NCBI GenBank assembly: GCA_003254925.1 | Contig: QANZ01000876.1 | Location: forward strand, 44,885-108,884 | DNA from: Chamaecrista fasciculata | Lineage: Eukaryota; Streptophyta; Magnoliopsida; Fabales; Fabaceae | Length of the DNA stretch: 64,000 bases | Direction: 5' to 3' | Part shown: in pieces, positions 47,202 through 64,000 of the stretch | How positions within the stretch are numbered: position 1 is the stretch's first letter | Layout of the letters: each line of letters starts with the position of its first letter | Position numbers and translations under genes: made by a program | The notes under the pieces: generated by a model | What the model saw: only the letters and a program-made list of their open reading frames with translations | Database searches by the model: none | What the model was told of the DNA's origin: nothing

Positions 47202-50200
47202 TCACTCAGATGTCCCAGATGTTAGGGAATTCAGTTTCTTTTCATACAACTTGGCCAGTCGAAGAGCATCCAAGGCCTCAGCTTGTTTTCCTGAACGTTT
47301 CAAGTTTACAGCCTTCACTTTTTCAGCTTTAATTCTTTCTTCTAGCTGAATTCTCTCTTGGTTAAAGCTTTGGACCTTAGCAGCATCAGATTTAACAGGC
47401 TCTTGTTTTTCTGGACTTCTTGATACAACACCGAAATCTTCAAGTCCAACTGCTTTCAGAGCAGATAAGAGTTGAGGATCGAGAAAATCCTCAACAGTCA
47501 CATCTTCTGTGGCATCTGACGTATTGTTAGAAGATTTACCAGAATCATGCTCCTCCAACTGGATCTCAAGTGCCTTTGCCCGTTCAAACTCAGCTTCTGC
47601 TTCCTCCATCCGGCCTTCCCTCCGCAGCCTTAAGGCTTGACGTTTATGTCCAAGAGATTCTTGTTGCAACTTAAAACGATCACGACTAGTCAATAGTTTC
47701 ACAGAAGTATTTAATGATTCTTTTTCCTGTTCAGTATTAGATGTACTGGCAGAGATGCTGTTGGAAGCAGTGTTTTGCAGCATCTTGTCATTCTCTAGGC
47801 TCTTTTCTAACAGCTTGGCCTGTCGAAGTTCCTCCCGAGCTTCAGCTAGCTTCCCTTCTCTTTTCAAAGCAACTGCCCTCCTTTTATGAGCTAAAATTTC
47901 CTGATGAGAGGAAGTGCTATACCCAATAGTTTTGGTTTCATTTGAAGGACTCGCCTCATTAGACAACGGATTAACCACTGATGAGGCAGAAACATGATCA
48001 ACTTCCAGAGCAACTTCTGTGCTTCCATGCGTTTCAGGCAAGTCAGATGATTCACAGAAAATAGGCTTTCCATAGTTGGAAACATCATGGTGAAACTCTT
48101 TGTCATCAGTCCTAATTTCTTCCATCTGCTCTTCCAAACTCTTTGCAATCCTTAAAGTTTTCTCAGCCTCTTCCCTTTCTCCTTTGCGTTTAAGAGCAAG
48201 AGCCTTCCTTTTCAATACTAGGAGTTCTCTTCGAATCTCACTCTTACTTCTGGAAGATTCGCCAGAAATCCCAGAAGAACCAAGTAGAGACAGGTCGACC
48301 ATGTGGGTAAACCTACTACCAGCATTCTTAGCTGGCTCTTCTTTTGAGGATTGTTGTTCAAGTTCTTCATCCTTCCGCCCAAGACTTGTGAGCATTGAAT
48401 TCATAGCTGGGTCATGCAAGTCCTCTTCAAAGAATGCTTCATTATTTCTTTCTTCAACAGCACTTCCGACTGAAGCACTAAATAGGTTTTCTTTTGTAAT
48501 AGCTTCAACCTGCACTTCTTTCTTAGGAGCTTCCATTTCCGCTATCTTGTTTTCTAGTTCTTTTGCCATTTTCAGCATTTCCTCAGCTTCCTCCACCTTA
48601 CCTTCACGCCTTAGAGCAAGAGCCTTTCTCTTTAAGCCCAAGAGTTCCCTCTGAATTTCAAATTTACTTCTTCTTGGTTCTCCAACAAGGATATTGGTAG
48701 ACTGCTGACTTACAGAAACATTCTCGTTGGCCATAGAATGACCTTCATCTTTATTTGAGTTCTTAGTTGAAGAAAGAGGTTCATTGTTGTAATCATTCCA
48801 ACCCAAGTCCTTAAGGAGTGAAAGATATGTTGGATCAGACAAATCTTGATCTGTCACCTCTTCCTCTCCTTCTTCCCCAAATGGCAGATCTCTATGAATA
48901 TTAGGAAGCTTTTGTGCTGAACGTGGAACATTACCACCAATGACTTTAAGATTTGAAGCCTTACCCATCTCATCCAGCTGATGCTCAAGAGCAGCACCCT
49001 TTCGCAATTCCTCTTCTGCCTCATTCAGTTTCCCTTCCCTTCTCAATGCAAGAGCCTTCTTCTTCAAGCTCAGAAGCTCTTTCTGAATCATTAATTGACT
49101 TTTTGGTGCCATGATGGATTCTTCAGCGTTGAGGGTACTAGTATTTTCCCCATCAAATTGAATCAAGTCTGATCCCTCGCCAGTAATTCGAGAATTTGCA
49201 CCTTTCCTTGCAGCAGCAGCTTTTTGTACCATAGTATTACTCTCTTGAGACAAAGGACTTTTAAGGTCCCTTTCTAATAACTTTGCCTTTTTCAAGAATG
49301 CCATTGCTTCTTCAGAATTACCTTCCCTCTTCTGTTTAAGAGCCTCTCTTTTTAAAGATTGAATTTCACTATGCAATGCTTCTGTGTCTGGGGGCTGCGA
49401 CTCATAAGAAGTATTTTCAGGATAATTAGATTCGTTAGTCCAACCTAATGATTCTAAAGCTGCAGCTATCTCAGGGTCCATCATATCCTCATCGGTCACT
49501 TCAAGATTACTATCAAGATTATCAGAATTGACCAAAAGGTTACCAAAATCAAATCCATGCTCTTGATCATTGAGATTTAAAGACCCTTCCCTATCATTGT
49601 CCATGCCACGAATTAGTGCTGATAACTCATCATCAGAGTCTTCAGCTTCAGCCAGAAATTCCTGTTCTTCCAGTTGCTTTTCTAAGACTTTAGCTTTCTT
49701 TAACTCTTCCTTTGCTTCTGCAAGTTTCCCCTCTCGCTTCAACATTAGAGCTTTTTTCTTAAGAGCAACAACCTGGGTCTTGTCAATTCTACTGCCCCTT
49801 TCTTCACTGGTCTTTGGAGTGATTTCTCCAATAAAAGATGAAAGTTCACCCTCCAAACTCAAGTTCGCTGACTTCTTATCTTCATTGCGAAGATCCAAAT
49901 CAGACCATCCAAGCTCTCTAAGTTCAGCAGTAAGATCAGGCTTTTCTTTACCAATATGAGGAAGTGACTTAGTTTTTTTGTCAGATGCCAAAGCATTATC
50001 TCTGTTCTGCACATCAGACAAGTTTCCAGAAGATGAAATTTTCTTACGGGTCTTTCTTAAATGAACTTCCAAAGCATCAGCCTGCCTCTCAAGCTCCTTA
50101 CCACGCTTAAAAGCTCTAAGGGCCTCCTCAGGTTTCCCATCTCCTTTCAGAATTTTATATTTTTTCTTTTCCTCCAAAGCTTTTTTGCGCAAATCATCAG

Positions 50201-51274
50201 GACTAGTAGATCCCACATCAACCCCCAAATTATTAACACCATCATTTGAGACAGTTTTTTGTATGCCTCCATCACCAAGATTGGCAGGACCCTTGGTGCT
50301 TGAAGAAGATGCACCATCAACTGGCCTTTGACTGTGAAGAACTAAGTCATTGGTTGACTGATTTCCAGAAAAGAAGGATTTCTCTCTATCATGACCAAGA
50401 ATCTGGTTTAAAACTTCATCTTCAGATCTAGTTGTTGATTTCAAGCTCCCTGGACAAAACAAAAAATCATGATGTTACAAGGCTAGAAGAAAAATATAGT
50501 GATACTCTAATTTGAAAAAAAAAAATACAGCTTTACAACCATAAGTAGAAGGAACTACCTCTGCCAGCTTTGCGCCCCTGTCGCAACTCAAACCTCGCTG
50601 CCTCTTCTAGCTTCTTACATGGTTCACAAATACGCACAGGTGAATCACCTTGTCCACGTAAAACCATTCTTTGCTGGGTACAACTGTTGCAAAACAATCC
50701 CCCACACCTTCTACAGTGATGCTGAAAAGATTAAAACAATAATAATAATTAAATTTTGGAAAAAGAATCCATTTGAGACCCATCAGAATCTAGTAAAACA
50801 AATATGAAAAAAAATACAATTATACAGGCAATCATCTACAGCTAGAACAATAGAATTGAATTTCCATTGTCACACCCTCTGAAAGAACTAAACTGCCAAA
50901 GAAACATCAAAGATGCTCTGCCTGTGTTCTGGATCTCATTATTCACAAAACTAAAATCATGAAACGGACTATTCGAATCAGTAACCACTGGTTACCATAA
51001 AACTTCATGTTACAATTCTAATTGAAAAATACTTCGACATATATACCCAAACAAATAAGAACAGATAAAGCAACCGGATCATCGGTAACTCAAAAGAGAA
51101 ACCATAAGCACTTAATTTACATTAAAAAAACTAGTGATAATGATATTTTAAGAAGGCAACCTTGCGATTGATGAAGGTGAACTGACAAGAACAACCCTGA
51201 CAGTGTGAGGCATCCGCCACCCAATTATTCCCTCGCAGCGATGGCTTTGGCGGCAACCCGATCTTCTCTAACAT
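47202..51274 (-). CDS. FYVE-domain protein with nine DM14-like coiled-coil repeats
   Basis: Three exons, high to low: 51161-51274, 50559-50721 and 47202-50449 (3525 nt, 1174 aa). Residues ~18-85 are a FYVE zinc finger with all hallmarks: WVADASHC, the basic NRKHHCRRCGG patch, CNSC and VRICEPC. This fold binds phosphatidylinositol 3-phosphate on endosomes. The rest holds about nine ~40-residue basic/acidic helices of the form LKRKALALRREGKVEEAEEM...AKELE, similar to DM14 repeats of CC2D1A/Lgd, which bind ESCRT-III Snf7/CHMP4. Short acidic motifs ending LGW alternate with them. The start at 51274 (MLEKIGLP) is chosen because the frame upstream has no ATG before a stop, and plant relatives begin there. 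An endosomal sorting role is inference. I recall an Arabidopsis relative, At1g61690. Confidence 0.88.
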
Positions 51275-51491
51275 CTTGTCCTTATTCTCTTTAGATTCCA
51301 AATATTCAGAACCAAAAAGGGATAAAGGAAATTCTTCCAAGAATTTGCTTTTCTTGCTCCGATTCAAATGAGAAAACCCAGAGGTAGAAGAAGAACGAGA
51401 AAAGCTATGTTATTGGTCGATCAAGTAAAAACTTTACTCCGGTTCATACACGCCAAGTCGGAGTCGCTATATTCATACGAACTGTGCATAA

Positions 51492-52046
51492 AAATTATTG
51501 GGTCAAAGGGTCATTTTGGTCCTAAATGTATGTTCTAATGTTCATTTTGGTCTATTATGTTTCAAAAGGTTTAAATTGATTCTAAATGTTGACAAAATGT
51601 TTCATTTTGGTCTTATATGTTGGTAAAATATTTTATTTTGGTCCCAAATAATTAAATTTGGTCATATTTCTCTCGTCTCTCATTTCAAGTTCAAAAGACT
51701 TATTAAGAGGAAGTCGTGGCTTTGAATTCGTCGCGTTCGAATTTGAAACGAAAGAGATATTATCAGTTTTACTTGTTTGAATATGAAACGAGCGGTCTAC
51801 TTTTAGGACCGATTTAACCTCGTTTGCTGATGACTTCAACTGGATAAATAAACTACTCTTTGAGAATAATACGTAGCTCTAAACTCGTCACATTTAAACT
51901 TGAAACGAGTCATATTCAATAGTTTGGGACAAAAATGAAACATTTTGTCAACATTTAGGATCAATTTAAACATTTTGAAACGTAATCGATCAAAATGAAC
52001 AATAAAACATACATTTTGGACCAAAATAACCTTTAACCAAATTATT
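51492..52046. mobile_element. large foldback element with 8-bp target duplication
   Basis: AAATTATT flanks it (51492-51499, 52039-52046). Arms of more than 110 bp pair, with GGTCAAAGGGTCATTTTGG at the left. The interior shares strings with the foldbacks at 31905-32285 and 15763-15981. It lies about 230 bp upstream of the FYVE start codon and so may sit in or beside its promoter. Confidence 0.75.
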
Positions 52047-52545
52047 AATAATTTTTTATTTTGAATATTAATATTAATAATTAATTTGATATAACTTTTT
52101 AATTTGAATATCTATTTTGCATATTGTTATTACTTATTTAGGTCAAATTTTTAAATTAATCTTTTATATGTATAAGTTCAAGTTGTAATTCATTTTGATT
52201 TATGATATTTTAAAATTTTAATTTTAATTCAAAAAATTTTTAAACTTTTTTATTTTGATCCGTTAAAAATAAAACATATTCTAAATAGATTCTTCCATTA
52301 ATTATTAAATGATGATGTGTCAAATTGAATGATTAATTATGTAGAAAATAATGCTCCATAAACACCGCTGATTCCGTCCAATTCTACACGAACCCAACAA
52401 GGATTTGGTCTCCATATGAGCCTCCAAAGCTTGAGCTAGAGATGTGACATAGTAAGGGTATCAAAAGTAATTGTGTGTAAATAGGTGATGCCTATCTAGT
52501 GAAATTATCACCCACTTTACTTTAATCGTCCTGATAGTAATGAGT

Positions 52546-53035
52546 ACTGTTTTGAAAATTGAATCGAACCGGTTGAACCTGAACTGGCTAGTGGTCCGGA
52601 TCGAATTAGGCAAAAAATCTCCTTGACATAAAATCGGACGAACTAGTTAAAAATTGGGAAAACCGGTTCAGAATATTTTTGTTCATTTTTTTACTTTTTG
52701 AGATTAAAATGATGTTATTTTAAAGAATTTCTTTTCTTATTAAGTTTAGACTCAAAATAGTAAGTTATTTAGTAGTTTTCACTTCAATATTTAATCTTTT
52801 ATCCTTCTAATTCTCACTTTTTTACTCAATCAAGTTTAAGTTTAAAGAATTTATTATATATTTTTAATAGTTATTAGTATATTCTTATTATTTTAAATTA
52901 AATATATTATTTTTAATTTATTTAATTATTAACAATTTGACCCCATTGAATTCTAGTTAGACTATTAAACCTTAAACCATTATTTCATGTGATTCAATGA
53001 CCGATCTAGTTTTAAAAACCTTGATTATCAGTGAT
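52546..53035. mobile_element. repeat with GTTTTnAAAA ends and CCGGTT-rich margins
   Basis: The left edge (TGTTTTGAAAATTGAATCG) and the complement of the right edge (GGTTTTTAAAACTAGATCGG) are imperfect inverted repeats around AT-rich DNA, the look of a dispersed plant MITE. No target duplication could be fixed. Confidence 0.35.
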
Positions 53036-53787
53036 AGGTCGGTCCGGCGGATGATGTAGAGTCCGAGTGGGCGAATTATGTAATGGAATGGACTTCGTAT
53101 GTGTGGGCCCTAAGTTGGTTATTCGGCCCATACCTTATGGGCTATCAAATTAAATGTTCACATCAATCATATTTTTATAATTATAATTAAATAAGATGGG
53201 TTATTATATAATTGTATAATAATCCTTCCTAATATAGATAGTGGATTTAGGATAGCATACCTTGAGAATATTGGATTTAGGATAGCATACTTTGAGAATA
53301 TGAAGGATTAAAACGAAACAAAAAATACTTAAATGACCAAAATGGAACGAAAGAAATCTAAAGGACAAAAACTGAACTTGAGTTAACTAACTTAAATGTC
53401 CTTCATAGTTCATATTCTCATAAAAAACAAACTTAGTTAACTCATGAGACCAGTTTACACTATCAAACATTTTAAAATATGAATGCAATATTAGTTTGAT
53501 TCATTATTTAATTAATAAAGAAACTTTATATTCTAATCTTCGTAAAAGTATATTCAGCAGTCTAAAAATTTTGTTTTAATAAAAAGAAAATTTAAATGGG
53601 AGTAAATACGATATCCTACTAAGATTAAGGAATACTTCTCCACTTCTTTGAGAATTTAGGACAGAAATCTACATATTAAACTCTCACAGCTTATAAAAAA
53701 AAAAAAACTCACAATAAGTAACCGTGCTGACAATACGGAGAATACGAGGAAGACATCTTCAATTTGACAAAAAAAAAAAAAAAAAAA

Positions 53788-53818
53788 NNNNNNNNNNNNN
53801 NNNNNNNNNNNNNNNNNN
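53788..53818. other. assembly gap (31 N) within poly-A
   Basis: N run set between two A runs. Copy A has CACCAAAAAAAGAATACTC at the equivalent place (about 43084-43102), so the true insert here may be short or nil. Confidence 0.95.
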
Positions 53819-54426
53819 AAAAAAAAAAAAAAAAAAAAACTCAAGCATCCCAAAATCCCCAATTCTACAGGCAATCTTATATAACATAATATATTAATAT
53901 TTCTTAAATCGTACATTTTATCTACATTCTTTTTCTTTATAATTGATTCTGAAAGAAAAAAAAAACTTTCATACTCTCTACACTAAGAATTCAAAACAAT
54001 TTTCTCAAGTATCTTATATTTTATTGTAAAATCTCATAACAAGTATATAATAAACTTGGTTTAATTCAATTTTACAAACAAGAATATGGAGCTATAAAGG
54101 ATCCCACGGTATATGATTAAAAGTTTAAAACTATGGCACACAACAAATAAATATAGGTCTGTTGAATCAACTACAATAATAGTTTTACAAATCGGTTTGT
54201 AATTATTTCCAATACCTACATTTAATAGTACAAGACTAGTGCAACTTGTATGTGTTTAGAAATCTGAGACTACCCTATTATGAAAGAGCCCCTAAAATAT
54301 AATCTCAGTTCAGAAGAAAAATCTAAACTAACGTAATAAGATACTGTAAACTAAGAAAACAATACGAAAACAATACAAAAACAAAGGTCTAGAAAATCAT
54401 TTCATTTTCGCATGTAATCACTTTTG

Positions 54427-54472
54427 GCCTCCATAACTTTTTTTTTTTTTTTGGCCTGAAGCCTCCATAACT
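54427..54472 (-). mobile_element. tail-only retro-insertion proven by empty paralogous site
   Basis: GCCTCCATAACT at 54427-54438 and 54461-54472 flanks poly-T and GGCCTGAA (minus strand: TTCAGGCC then poly-A). The other duplication copy reads TTTTGGCCTCCATAACCG without interruption near 43996-44012. The event therefore postdates the duplication and really is an insertion of only about 22 bp. Confidence 0.85.
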
Positions 54473-54598
54473 GTTGGTGTCTTGAAACTTCCACAAATGC
54501 AGAGATTAACCTCAAAATATACTTTAGTCTATCTTATGCTTAACACATTAACAGCAAGGACACCGCTATTCATCGAGTCTTATGAATGATCAGCAAAA

Positions 54599-61983
<7,385 letters not shown>

Positions 61984-62250
61984 GAACTATCAATCAAGTC
62001 AACTCAACCCACAAATTGAAGCTCGAAACAATGAATCAATTCAATCAAACTCTCGCTTCAGTCAGACAAGGAGTCGCTGATTGACTCTCTCACTCTCTTT
62101 CTCCACTCTCTCTTTCTCTTCAAGATTTTGGAGGGTTTTTTGAGCGCAGAGAAAGAGGGAGAATGAGGAGGAGGCAGTGAAGGAAACGATCGAAAAACCG
62201 AAATGGTGGTGTGAAAAGTCTGAAGAAGTCTCTCTAAAAACTAAGAAGAG
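61984..62250 (-). promoter_or_regulatory. CPR 5' leader and promoter-proximal GA-rich tract
   Basis: On the gene's strand the region carries a GAGAGAAAGAGAGAGTGG-like GA tract (about 62085-62122), common in leaders and core promoters of broadly expressed plant genes. No clear TATA box is evident at the expected spacing. The transcription start cannot be placed from sequence alone. Confidence 0.35.
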
Positions 62251-62900
62251 GACCCCACGACCAAGAGAGCCTTTGATTCACAAATTTTTCTGGGCCTAGT
62301 TATAATAATATTATAATCATAGATTTATGGTTTCAAATCTGATGATGAATGAATCCTGAAGCCACCGTTTCTTTCTCGAAGATGTAAGAGTAAGAGATCA
62401 AGGATAGGACAAAGAGCCGTGGTTGTGTGTGTCGCTATAAAACAAGACGAACCTATTTACCCAATGAATGAGACTTTCGTTAGCCAATGCTGTTCTCGCC
62501 GTTGACAACTCAATAAAGTTGCTTTTATTTTGTTACCAAAAACAAAAAAAGTTGCTTTTCTGTTGTTACCTCTGTTAAAATATACAGATAAGGGTAAAAT
62601 ACAAAAAAAGTCCCTATAGCTTGGCCTAATTACAGAATGGGTCCCTGTAGTTTAAAAAGTTACAATTGAGTGTGTTGTGTTTTACTCCGTTACCACAAAA
62701 GGGTTCTATGATATATTTTCGTTTAAAAACTAACATAATTCAAGTTTCTCTCAATATAGTCCTTGATTAATTACATATTGGCTCAAAAATCTTTTTACCT
62801 TCTCAAAGAAGTCCTTGGGCCATAAAGAGATAAAAATCGACGATCCCAGTTTGTTTTTCCATGATTACTTCAACAAATTGAATCAAAATCATCAACCAAA
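62251..62900. other. upstream intergenic of CPR
   Basis: Contains a tail-only insertion (62515-62559) and, from about 62588, an AAAAAAAGTCCCTATAGC-type repeat end. I see no gene. Confidence 0.45.
62515..62559 (+). mobile_element. tail-only retro-insertion with 12-bp target duplication
   Basis: AAAGTTGCTTTT at 62515-62526 and 62548-62559 flanks ATTTTGTTACC plus an A-rich tail, a different tail type from the TTCAGGCC group. Confidence 0.55.
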
Positions 62901-62999
62901 ATGAACTGTGTTGCGAGATTGTTCCTACACAGCTCCTATTTTTATAATTAATTCATTATAAAATAATTAATTAATTGAGTACCTTCATAACAAGAGCAT

Positions 63000-64000
63000 G
63001 ATGCCTCCTAGGCGCAGCCTCCAAGGCATAGCCTCCTAGGCATCAAGGGGCGAACAACCAAGAGGAAGCCTTCAATGCGTCTAAGAGATGTCTAAGTGTA
63101 TAAGAGCAAGACACCTTATGTAGGCTTGACATATACCACGTGGCACCCGCAACATCCTTACTTAGACAAGATAGGGAATGTTGTGAAGGAAGGGAGACGT
63201 CTTCTCCCTCCTTCCCCGTGAACAATCCTATGGTGTGGCTTGATAGAATTGAAGTAAAGGTTTCTTCGTGCTTGGCCACGATCTATTTGAGTAAATAAGG
63301 TAAGAACTTAGTCTTTAGTAAATGAATTGATGTTCATCTGAGCTCAGACCCTCTTTCCTTGCCTAAGATGCCCACGTCACCTTCCCGCATCAACCCCTTG
63401 AGTTGACAGTTACCTTGATGTCCATGTTACCTTCCCTCATCAGACCCCTGAGCTGACAGTTACCTCACCTCCATTTTCCCACTTTCCCGCATTTTACGCT
63501 CCACATTCTCTCACTGCCCACTTTCCGTATCTTACGGAGCCATGTTCCCACGTTCTCCATCCTGCTTCATGCTTAGCATCATCTCTCAGCATAACCGTCA
63601 TCAGCCACCTCTATAAATACCCCCCTCATTCCTCAGAGAAGGGGTTAATGATTTCTTAGTCTGAAACACGGAGAAATTTCCCATATCCCTTTGAGCTCTT
63701 ACGAACATACTTCCATTTACTTCCGCTCTAAATTATTTTGTCTTACCCAGTGCTTACTTTAAATGCTTTACTTCTACCCTATCGAGAACCTCCCAAGGAC
63801 TGTTCTTTTATCTGATTATATTATTGTTATTTACATTAATTATATTTATTCGTTGTTTTTCTGTGTTTTCTTATTGTTGCTCTGGACCTCCAAGTACAAA
63901 CCACCCGTTCCCGAAACAGAGATTAAGTAACATATAGGATTATACATGATTCACGCTGAAAACTACAAAGCTGGATTAGAGTAAATCTAACCTTGAGTTC
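63000..64000 (+). mobile_element. probable LTR of a retrotransposon, cut by window edge
   Basis: Non-coding, less AT-rich sequence starting near GCATGATGCCTCC, with a good TATA box (TATAAATA, 63612-63619) and a downstream leader-like stretch, suits the U3-R part of a Gypsy-type LTR. A 50-bp direct duplication (about 63369-63418 and 63419-63466, with TTGACAGTTACCT against CTGACAGTTACCT) lies upstream of the TATA box, as is common in LTR enhancers. No terminal CA, primer-binding site or second LTR is in view, so this is tentative. Confidence 0.4.

Larger units (their letters stand above)
51275..53431. other. upstream region of the FYVE gene, repeat-rich
   Basis: The first ~220 bp should hold the promoter and leader. 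A foldback (51492-52046) follows, then AT-rich DNA, a repeat remnant (about 52546-53035) and a short direct repeat around GATTTAGGATAGCATAC (near 53231-53290). No gene is seen. Confidence 0.5.

Noticed and set aside
51274-51367. Start of the FYVE protein upstream at 51367
   Set aside because: That position is TTG, not ATG, and the frame upstream reaches a stop without an ATG. The ATG at 51274 matches the family's usual start.

Overview
The window is nuclear DNA of a eudicot plant. It shows intron-rich genes with GT/AG junctions, AT-rich introns, plant-specific families (NETWORKED, KIN-4, class I NADPH-cytochrome P450 reductase, a plastid-targeted argininosuccinate lyase), Mutator-like elements with 9-bp target duplications, MITEs, LINE tails and degenerate plant telomere-type repeats. 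I cannot name the species. The assembly has two N gaps (16671-16950, 53788-53818) and several single-N joins, one of which looks like two unmerged overlapping contig ends.

Layout. 1-6.9 kb: the 3' end of a KIN-4 chromokinesin gene, followed in tandem by a headless paralogue that keeps the coiled coil and CXC cysteine cluster but has its own ATG and no motor. 9.2-12.5 kb (-): argininosuccinate lyase in six exons, with a ~295-bp tandem duplication in intron 1. 13.9-14.9 kb: a small His-rich gene of unknown function. 15-23 kb: a repeat field with foldback MITEs, a perfect-looking 61-bp-arm hairpin and a 2.1-kb Mutator-like element. 23.0-26.2 kb: a NETWORKED-2 type actin-binding protein. 29.7-38.4 kb (-): a SANT/Myb protein whose last exon carries an 18-unit, 36-bp coding minisatellite. 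39.4-41.3 kb: a second Mutator-like element that shares an inner core with the first. 42.8-46.4 kb: a damaged, internally deleted copy of the cytochrome P450 reductase gene. 47.2-51.3 kb (-): a FYVE-domain protein with nine DM14-like coiled-coil repeats. 54.6-62.0 kb (-): the intact 18-exon cytochrome P450 reductase gene. 63-64 kb: LTR-like sequence running off the edge.

The genes form no operon or single pathway; they are ordinary chromosomal neighbours. The damaged and intact reductase copies lie in a segmental duplication, and each copy serves as an empty-site control for insertions in the other. This dates a 506-bp MITE, a LINE fragment and a tail-only retro-insertion to after the duplication.

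The most unusual signal is a set of about nine 'tail-only' insertions (10-22 bp of sequence, mostly poly-A with a few upstream bases), each flanked by an 8-17-bp target-site duplication. Several share the tail TTCAGGCC+A(n), which is also the 3' end of a longer retroelement at 7.75-8.3 kb. Exon coordinates were assigned by eye from splice signals, reading frame and family similarity. For each complete gene model the exon lengths sum to a multiple of three.
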